Below, piece by piece: positions 16,670 to 23,219 of a stretch of DNA of 37,255 nt; position 1 is the first letter of the stretch, and every line of letters begins with the position of its first letter. Position numbers and translations under genes: made by a program. The notes under the pieces are model-generated. The model made no database searches. It saw only the letters and a list, made by a program, of their open reading frames with translations, and was not told where the DNA came from. The stretch is from Bacteroidales bacterium (GTDB taxonomy: Bacteria; Bacteroidota; Bacteroidia; Bacteroidales; WCHB1-69): the NCBI GenBank assembly GCA_031286285.1, contig JAITUN010000306.1:1-37255 (forward strand), in the 5' to 3' direction.

Positions 16670-16735
16670 TGGTTAGTGGTTAGTGATTAGTGGTTAGTGG
16701 TTAATGATTAGAAGTATGAAGTTAGAAGTTAGAAT
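16667..16735. repeat. Compound heptamer array starting at the ahcY stop
   Basis: GTGGTTA-type units (TAGTGGT TAGTGGT TAGTGAT TAGTGGT TAGTGGT TAATGAT) begin with the TAG stop codon itself and pass into TTAGAAG-type units (TAGAAGT ATGAAGT TAGAAGT TAGAATA). Both unit families are joined head to tail, as at 10531-10617. Confidence 0.92.
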
Positions 16736-16847
16736 AAAACCTCATCTTTACCTAATTTAAATAACAAAACAACCTCAGTAGCAAAATGAAGCGCCCTCAC
16801 AAACCTTAACCTCATTCACCTCATTAAATCTTTAAATAAATATATTT

Positions 16848-18155
16848 ATGGCAAAATTTATTATACAGGGCGGACTCGAACTAAAAGGGGAAATTGTTCC
16901 GCAAGGCGCTAAAAATGAAGCGTTGCAAGTGATTTGCGCCGTTTTATTGACCCAAGAACCGGTTATCCTCAAAAATGTACCGAAAATTCTTGATGTTTTG
17001 CGGCTTATGGATGTACTTACCTCCATGGGGGTAGAAATTACACAACTTTCAGAACATGAATACAAATTTCAGGCAAAAGAGATCCATTTCGACTTTATAA
17101 AATCTCAGAAATTTTTGAATTTGGCAAGCGCTATTCGGGCTTCTATCATGATTATCGGTCCATTGTTGGGGCGTTTTGGAAAGGCTTATGCCGCCACCCC
17201 GGGAGGTGATAAAATTGGAAGACGTCCATTAACCACCCATTTTGAAGGTTTTTTTAAGTTGGGCGCAACTTTTAAACATCTTGAAAAAGAGAATATTTAT
17301 GAACTTTCTGCAAAGAGATTAATCGGCGACTATCTTTTATTGAATGAAGCTTCTGTAACCGGCACTGCCAATATTGTGATGGCAGCAGTATTGGCAAAAG
17401 GAACTACAACTATTTTCAACGCCGCCTGCGAACCCTATCTGTTGCAACTTTGCACCATGCTTAACAAGATGGGGGCAAAAATCAACGGTATCGGGTCTAA
17501 TTTGCTCACTATTGAAGGCGTGGAAAGTTTGCACGGCTGCGAACACACCATTCTGCCCGACATGATAGAGATCGGCAGTTTTATCGGGATGGCTGCCCTT
17601 AACCGATCTTCTATTACCATTAAAAACTGCGCTTGCAAACATCTCGGAATTATACCTTATACTTTTTCAAAATTGGGAATCAAAGTACAACAAGTAGGAG
17701 ACGATCTTATCGTACCTAAATTGGAACACTATGAAATTGATAAACAATTAGATGGCTCTATCCTTACGATTAGCGATGCGCCATGGCCCGGCTTTACCCC
17801 CGACCTGATCAGTATTGCATTGGTAACGGCAGTGCAGGCAAAAGGCAGCGTGTTGATTCACCAAAAAATGTTTGAGAGCCGGTTGTTTTTTGTAGATCAT
17901 CTGCAAAACATGGGTGCGCAGATTATCTTATGCGACCCGCACCGCGCTACTGTTATTGGACTGAATCATAAAAAACAGCTTCACGCTACTAAGATGTCTT
18001 CGCCGGATATTCGCGCCGGAGTGGCATTGCTTATTGCCGCCCTTTCTGCAAAAGGCGAAAGCATCATCCAAAACGTGGAACAGATTGACAGAGGATATCA
18101 GAACATTGTGGAACGACTCAATGCGCTGGGGGCGAGGATTGTGAGGGAGAATTAA
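16848..18155 (+). CDS. murA: UDP-N-acetylglucosamine 1-carboxyvinyltransferase (MurA)
   Basis: First committed step of peptidoglycan synthesis: transfer of enolpyruvate from PEP to UDP-GlcNAc in the cytoplasm. At 435 residues it has the usual length. Motifs: GAKNEALQ (residues 20-27, with Lys22), LASAIRASIMIIGPLLGRFG (near 92-111), ASVTGTANIVMAAVLAKG and SSPDIRAGVALLIAALSAKG near the end. The active-site loop reads TPGGDKIGRRPL: Asp121 sits where fosfomycin-sensitive MurA proteins have Cys (Cys115 in E. coli). Asp at this site is known to give an active, fosfomycin-insensitive enzyme. As I recall, PGGD is common in Bacteroidota, so this is probably lineage-wide. The gene converges on aroC with a 5-bp gap. 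Confidence 0.97.
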   Translation: MAKFIIQGGLELKGEIVPQGAKNEALQVICAVLLTQEPVILKNVPKILDVLRLMDVLTSMGVEITQLSEHEYKFQAKEIHFDFIKSQKFLNLASAIRASIMIIGPLLGRFGKAYAATPGGDKIGRRPLTTHFEGFFKLGATFKHLEKENIYELSAKRLIGDYLLLNEASVTGTANIVMAAVLAKGTTTIFNAACEPYLLQLCTMLNKMGAKINGIGSNLLTIEGVESLHGCEHTILPDMIEIGSFIGMAALNRSSITIKNCACKHLGIIPYTFSKLGIKVQQVGDDLIVPKLEHYEIDKQLDGSILTISDAPWPGFTPDLISIALVTAVQAKGSVLIHQKMFESRLFFVDHLQNMGAQIILCDPHRATVIGLNHKKQLHATKMSSPDIRAGVALLIAALSAKGESIIQNVEQIDRGYQNIVERLNALGARIVREN

Positions 18156-18160
18156 AAATA

Positions 18161-19114
18161 TTATTGAAACTGTAACATAAAATCTGCCGTTACTAACGCT
18201 GCCATTGCTTCTACTACAGGCAAAACTCTAGGAACTACACAGCGGTCGTTGCGATTATTTCCTGTATATGTGGTTGGATTTCCCTCAAAATCAATGGCTT
18301 TCTGCTCTTTTTGTAATGTTGGTACAGGTTTAAATGCTGCTGAGAAATAGACCTCTTGTCCGTTTGTGATACCGGCTTGAACCCCACCGTCGTTGTTGCT
18401 TTGAAAAGAGAAGTTGGGATTTTGAATGTCGTTATATTCAGAGCCTTTCATTTGGGCGGCAGCAAAACCTTTTCCGATTTCAAACCCTTTGCAGGCATTT
18501 ATAGAAAGGATGGCGTATGCCAAACGGGCATCAAATTTATCATAAACGGGTTCTCCCAAACCGGCGGGCAAATTCTTTATTACACAATTCACTACTACAC
18601 CAATAGTATCACCGGTAGAGACTTTGCATGTAACGTATCTACGAATATTGTCATCATTTTTTCGGGCATAAATTTCAATACCAAATCTCTTCAAAAATAG
18701 TTTTGCGATGGCGCCACCCACCACCCTGCACGCGGTTTGCCTTGCTGAGGCTCTGCCAATTCCCGAATTGTCAGTTATCCCATACTTTATCTTGTAAGTG
18801 TAAGAAGCGTGTGAAGGCTTCATTATATGCAACATCTCTAAATTGGGTTGCACATCTGTGTTTGGAATCCTAAATTCGATGGGTGAGCCAGTGGTTTTGC
18901 CGTTTTCAATGCCGGACAGAAACTCAACAATATCCGATTCTTTACGTTGGGTAGAGTGGGGATGTTGGGAGGGTGCGCGGCGCGATAGTTCGCTCTGAAC
19001 AAACTCAAAATCAATCTCCACACCGGCAGGACAACCCGTAATTGTACCGCCGATGTAATCATCGTGCGTCTCATTGTAATCGCTGAGAATGAATTTTGTA
19101 CCGAATCTATTCAT
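18161..19114 (-). CDS. aroC: Divergent short chorismate synthase
   Basis: Last step of the shikimate pathway (EPSP to chorismate, needs reduced FMN). Family order is clear: NRFGTKF at the start, TQRKESDIVEFLSG (near 55), MKPSHASYTYKIKYG (near 98-112), IGRASARQTACRVVGGAIAK, LPAGLGEPVYDKFDARLAYAILSINACKG, GGVQAGITNGQEV and VVPRVLPVVEAMAALV. Both conserved His residues are kept (NETHDD, PSHAS), but normally invariant stretches differ: FGESHG is YNETHD, RRRPG is RRAPS, GGGRSSARET is GIGRASARQT and RHDP is RNDR. About 40 residues of the mid-protein helical region are missing, which explains 317 residues instead of about 350-360. It is probably functional, but either a diverged orthologue or a paralogue. 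Confidence 0.88.
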   Translation of the reverse strand: MNRFGTKFILSDYNETHDDYIGGTITGCPAGVEIDFEFVQSELSRRAPSQHPHSTQRKESDIVEFLSGIENGKTTGSPIEFRIPNTDVQPNLEMLHIMKPSHASYTYKIKYGITDNSGIGRASARQTACRVVGGAIAKLFLKRFGIEIYARKNDDNIRRYVTCKVSTGDTIGVVVNCVIKNLPAGLGEPVYDKFDARLAYAILSINACKGFEIGKGFAAAQMKGSEYNDIQNPNFSFQSNNDGGVQAGITNGQEVYFSAAFKPVPTLQKEQKAIDFEGNPTTYTGNNRNDRCVVPRVLPVVEAMAALVTADFMLQFQ

Positions 19115-19190
19115 GACAATTTGTAGATCTCCTCTTGGCTAATAAACATCTTTATTGCTAAGTTATTACTAAATTGATATGTAAGGGGGG

Positions 19191-19664
19191 CTATCTCAAT
19201 CTATCTGCGCTTCTTACTAATGCCTCATCTTTCATAATTGCTTTTTTAGAGAAAAATAAACCTATAGCAGAAATAAAACTGATTAAAATGGTGTAATTGA
19301 AATCTATTTTTGCACCTGATAATTTTGGAATTTTTTGAAATACAAAACTAGGATAGATGTACATAATGGCACATATTGCTACGAGAATAATCAACATGTT
19401 TAGAGATATTAATTTAATCTGCACTTTGCGCCTTTTATATAAGAAAATTGTAATAAATGAAAGAACAGAAGTAGCAATAAGCAGTATTGCATTCCATATA
19501 GTACTTAAATTAAGCAGATTATTGGGTGCTACTTCATGTAAAGCAAAAGCATTGTATTTGCAAGTTATCTCATTTGTAGAAACATCTGCAAAAGGGATAA
19601 AAAGCAGGACTAAAGGGATTAATCCTGCAAAAAATAGATAAAGGGTTTGTTTGCGTTGAATCAT
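19191..19664 (-). CDS. DUF4293 family membrane protein
   Basis: A 157-residue protein with four hydrophobic segments (near residues 8-25, 55-75, 84-105 and 122-140). Its ends are typical of DUF4293: MIQRKQTLYLF at the start and DEALVRSADRLR at the C-terminus. The family is widespread in Bacteroidota and has no assigned function. It is flanked by aroC downstream (76 bp) and a glycosyltransferase upstream. A degenerate TTAGAAG-type array lies just before its start. Confidence 0.88.
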   Translation of the reverse strand: MIQRKQTLYLFFAGLIPLVLLFIPFADVSTNEITCKYNAFALHEVAPNNLLNLSTIWNAILLIATSVLSFITIFLYKRRKVQIKLISLNMLIILVAICAIMYIYPSFVFQKIPKLSGAKIDFNYTILISFISAIGLFFSKKAIMKDEALVRSADRLR

Positions 19665-19690
19665 AATCTAAGATTTTAATTTTTAAATTT

Positions 19691-19720
19691 GAAGTAAGAA
19701 GCTATAAGTAAGAAGTTAGA
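19691..19720. repeat. Degenerate heptamer array (AGAAGTA type)
   Basis: Units GAAGTAA, GAAGCTA, TAAGTAA and GAAGTTA lie in the gap upstream of the DUF4293 gene. This is the same unit family as at 15168 and 16709. Confidence 0.65.
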
Positions 19721-19767
19721 CGCTTAGAGATAATTATTATTATTTATAATTGTTAATCATTCAACTA

Positions 19768-20946
19768 CTAATCAATTATATCTTCATTCATTACTTCTTC
19801 CAATTGTTTTCCAATCTCTTCCCAGTCGTAGTTAGCTTTTACAAATTGGTATCCATTTTCAGCAAGCGTAGTATAGAAACTGTTATCGTCTAAGAGTTTT
19901 GATATGGCTTCTACATATTCATTTACAGTATTGCAAATCATTATGTTGGTTTCATGAATTGCACCAATTAGTGGTTTTCCGGCAAGGGGAGAAGTTACAC
20001 TGGGCAGTTTCATTGCCATTGCTTCCAACAGTTTGTTCTGTAAGCCGGTACCCAATTGCATTGGGGCAACAAAAACTTTTGATTGTGAATAATATTCTGA
20101 CATATCATCTACCCAACCAGTAACATGAATATTTTCACAAGATAGTGTTTTGATAGCAGGAACAGGGGTTGCTCCACAAATACATAATTTAAGGTTTGGA
20201 TACTTTTGTAGAAGTTTTGGAAAGATAGATTTAACAAGAAATGAAGCGGCATCTACGTTTGGCGGATAAGACATGTTTCCGGCAAAAATCAAATCAATTG
20301 TTTTTTCTCTATTTATATAGTTAAATTTCTCAAAATCAATTCCATTTTGTATTACATGAATATATTGTTTTTGATGGTGTGGAATTAAATCACGATCAAT
20401 ACTTGTAATGATTGTTTTATTAGTAAAATAGGAGAAGATGTTTTTTTCGTACCTTTTCAGTGCTTGATATTCATATAAAAAAACAGGTTTTTTCCAAAAC
20501 TTTGCCTTGTCGTATCTTCTTTTCATTCCTACAGACAAGACATCTTGATAATCGAGTGTTTTATGGCAATTTTTATGATTTTTCACATATTCAGCCATTC
20601 TGATCATAAAGCAATAAATATGGTCAGGGTAAATTCTGTTGATAAGTTTTTGAATTTTCCGTTTGGCTTTTTTGCTATAAAAAAAACCACACTGCATAGG
20701 CAAGCCTTTAATAAACGCCTTAATCATACCTATACATTTTGAAAAAAGAGATAATTTGCATAAATGAATCTCTTTACAGAATGGTTCAATTTTTTTCAAT
20801 GCGTCAGGGTGAAGTGGGCTGTCTTGTAACGCCACCAAAAAGATATCATGGTATTTTGATAATTCTTTAATCTGGTAAAATGCGCGTAGTTTATCCCCTT
20901 TTTCAAGCGGATATGGAACGCGGGGAAGAAGTACTAACAGATTCAT
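19768..20946 (-). CDS. Glycosyltransferase (GT4-like)
   Basis: A 392-residue GT-B glycosyltransferase. It begins LLVLLPRVPYPLEKGDKLRAFYQIKEL, a start shared with the TIGR03087-like group of exopolysaccharide glycosyltransferases. The donor domain holds DLIFAGNMSYPPNVDAASFLV (near 225-245), NIHVTGWVDDMSEYYSQSKVFVAPM (near 274) and GLQNKLLEAMAMKLPSVTS (near 304-322), where the Glu contacts the nucleotide. Donor and acceptor are unknown. It is transcribed in the same direction as the acyl-CoA synthetase (60 bp upstream), but no functional link is evident. Confidence 0.88.
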   Translation of the reverse strand: MNLLVLLPRVPYPLEKGDKLRAFYQIKELSKYHDIFLVALQDSPLHPDALKKIEPFCKEIHLCKLSLFSKCIGMIKAFIKGLPMQCGFFYSKKAKRKIQKLINRIYPDHIYCFMIRMAEYVKNHKNCHKTLDYQDVLSVGMKRRYDKAKFWKKPVFLYEYQALKRYEKNIFSYFTNKTIITSIDRDLIPHHQKQYIHVIQNGIDFEKFNYINREKTIDLIFAGNMSYPPNVDAASFLVKSIFPKLLQKYPNLKLCICGATPVPAIKTLSCENIHVTGWVDDMSEYYSQSKVFVAPMQLGTGLQNKLLEAMAMKLPSVTSPLAGKPLIGAIHETNIMICNTVNEYVEAISKLLDDNSFYTTLAENGYQFVKANYDWEEIGKQLEEVMNEDIID

Positions 20947-21006
20947 TATTTTCTTTTCTAATCGTTATTCCACTATGTCAGAACCACATTTGAGCTAGTA
21001 ACAGAT

Positions 21007-23070
21007 TCATTTTTTTTCGATTTTAATACGAGCATCTACAGCGGTTATTCTTTTTGAAGTTCCCAGCAAGGGATTTAAGTCCATTTCTGCAATTTCGGGC
21101 GCTATTTCTACTAACGCCGAAACACGGGTAATAGTATCAGCAAACAGTTCTTCGTTTACAGGTTCTTGTTTTCTGGCGCCTTTCAATATTTTATAGCCAC
21201 GTAGCAACTTAATTAAGTCTAATGCTTCCTGTTTTCCAACTGGCGCTAAAGCGGCTTTCACATCCTTCAATACTTCAATAAAAATTCCACCCAATCCGAA
21301 CAGAATTTGATGTCCGAATTTCTCCTCTTTCGAAGCGCCTATAAAAATCTCAGTGCCATAATACATGGGGCATATTTCAACTGCATAAGTATCTTTTATT
21401 TTAATAAGACGTTCAAATTCATTAGCCACAGTCTTTTCATCCTTTACATTAAGCACTACGCCACCCACATCGGATTTATGAACGGGACCCACCACTTTCA
21501 TTACCAATGGAAATCCCATTTTTTTGGAAATCGCTAATGCGTCTTCTACTTTTACAACTTGCACTTCCTGTTTTCTTGAAATTCCGGCAGCATCTAATAA
21601 CGCGCTGATTTCGTCTAAACGCAGGTATCCGTTTTCGCAATTTTCTATCACTTTTCTTATCGCCTCTCTATCCACTTTTGGTCTTTCCGGATTTAGGGGT
21701 TGAGGTTTGGGATTGTTAACAACTTTTGCTAAAGCGTTTCCGAAAACACATTCCTCCGGAAAATTAATCCGGTGTTTTTTTTCAATGAAATCAGCAATTT
21801 CCTCTTTTACATTGAGGATGGATGGGAGTATGGGAAATATCGGTTTTTTGCAGGTTTTCATTTTGTTATGCAACATTTCATAAACGTCCCAGTTTGGAAA
21901 CAGTCCCGGGGAACCGAAAATTACTGCCATAGCATCAATATTTTCGAAATCGTTTTCGCAGGCGTCAATAATGAATCCTAGTTGAGCAGCCGTTCCGGTG
22001 GCTAAGAAATCAATAGGGTTAGCTACCGATGAGCCTGGATATAGCTTAGCAAGTAGTTCATCTGCCTTTTTGCCTTCAAGGTGTGGCACTTCCAATCCGT
22101 TATTGGAGAGCGTGTCTGTAAGCATCACAGCAGGTCCCCCGGCGTGGGTGATGATAGCAATATTTTTTCCGTTCACTTCGGGGTGCATAAAAATGGAACA
22201 AACAGTCGTCAATTCTTCTCTATTATGGCAACGAACTATTCCTGCTTTTCTAAAGAGCGCTTCAACAGCCACATCGTTGCTTGCCAAAGCGCCGGTGTGG
22301 GAGGAGGCTGCACGACTTCCTGCTACAGACCCTCCCGATTTGATGGCAGCAAGCCGTACACCCTTGTGATACAATGAAACTGCATGTTTCTGTAATTTTT
22401 GGGGATTGCGGATATTTTCCATGTAAAGCATAACTACTCGGGGACTCGTTTCAGGATCAAAACTATAGTCTAAATGTTCTAAAACATCTTCAATTCCTGT
22501 TTGAGCGGAATTGCCAACAGCCCATATACTATTGAATAACAACCCATTACTAATACCGTACTCTGAAATAAAAACGGCAGTTGCCCCAGAACCGGAAACA
22601 AAATCAACTCCATTAGGTTGAAGCGACGGAATGGGAGTGGCAAAATTTCCCGTATAGTTTCTGTTTAGAAATCCTGTACAGTTAGGTCCTATTAATGTTC
22701 CGCCAACTTTTTGTATAATATCTACAATCTGTATCTCCAAATGTTTGCCCTCTTCGTTTTCTTCTGAAAATCCTGCAGAGAGAATAATAAAACCACCGGT
22801 ATTTTTTTGGTTTGCCAAAACATCCACAGCATGAGGACAAAATTTGGCTGCAATTGCTAAAATAGCGCAATCCACATGAGGCAAGTCTTCAACTTTGGCA
22901 AAACATGAAACTCCCTGAACTTGGGTCTCTTTTGGATTTATGGCATACACTTTTCCGGAAAATGAACTCTGTAGCAAATTCTTAAAAACCTTTCCTCCTG
23001 GTTTTTGCACATCGTTCGATGCGCCGATAACTACAATACTTTTTGGGTTTAGTAATTTTGGATTAATCAT
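21007..23070 (-). CDS. ADP-forming acyl-CoA synthetase (acetate--CoA ligase type)
   Basis: A 687-residue fused alpha-beta enzyme of the NDP-forming acyl-CoA synthetase family. It converts acyl-CoA, ADP and phosphate to the free acid, CoA and ATP. The N-terminal CoA-binding Rossmann domain (about 1-130) starts NPKSIVVIGASNDVQKPGG. The succinyl-CoA-ligase-like middle domains (about 150-460) contain the phosphorylated His258 in SSHTGALASND. A C-terminal ATP-grasp domain (about 480-687) includes GFPLVMKVVGPVHKSDVGGV and ends AEMDLNPLLGT. In fermenting anaerobes this enzyme makes acetate with ATP gain. The exact acid is not predictable; propionate or branched acids are alternatives. Confidence 0.92.
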   Translation of the reverse strand: MINPKLLNPKSIVVIGASNDVQKPGGKVFKNLLQSSFSGKVYAINPKETQVQGVSCFAKVEDLPHVDCAILAIAAKFCPHAVDVLANQKNTGGFIILSAGFSEENEEGKHLEIQIVDIIQKVGGTLIGPNCTGFLNRNYTGNFATPIPSLQPNGVDFVSGSGATAVFISEYGISNGLLFNSIWAVGNSAQTGIEDVLEHLDYSFDPETSPRVVMLYMENIRNPQKLQKHAVSLYHKGVRLAAIKSGGSVAGSRAASSHTGALASNDVAVEALFRKAGIVRCHNREELTTVCSIFMHPEVNGKNIAIITHAGGPAVMLTDTLSNNGLEVPHLEGKKADELLAKLYPGSSVANPIDFLATGTAAQLGFIIDACENDFENIDAMAVIFGSPGLFPNWDVYEMLHNKMKTCKKPIFPILPSILNVKEEIADFIEKKHRINFPEECVFGNALAKVVNNPKPQPLNPERPKVDREAIRKVIENCENGYLRLDEISALLDAAGISRKQEVQVVKVEDALAISKKMGFPLVMKVVGPVHKSDVGGVVLNVKDEKTVANEFERLIKIKDTYAVEICPMYYGTEIFIGASKEEKFGHQILFGLGGIFIEVLKDVKAALAPVGKQEALDLIKLLRGYKILKGARKQEPVNEELFADTITRVSALVEIAPEIAEMDLNPLLGTSKRITAVDARIKIEKK

Positions 23071-23219
23071 AAATAAAGTGAAAATGGATTGTTAATATTC
23101 GACAATAGCTTCTAAATTTCGCTCGGCAAATTAATGGTTTTTTGCAAAACAGAAAAACTTAAATAAAAAAGTTCATCATTTTTATTGATAGTATCTCTTC
23201 AATGGAAATAATTAGATCG

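Noticed and set aside
20935-21011. 13-bp direct repeat TAACAGATTCATT at 20935 and 20999, around the start of the glycosyltransferase gene.
   Set aside because: Only two copies, short and AT-rich, without an inserted element or target-site logic; probably chance or a tiny duplication.
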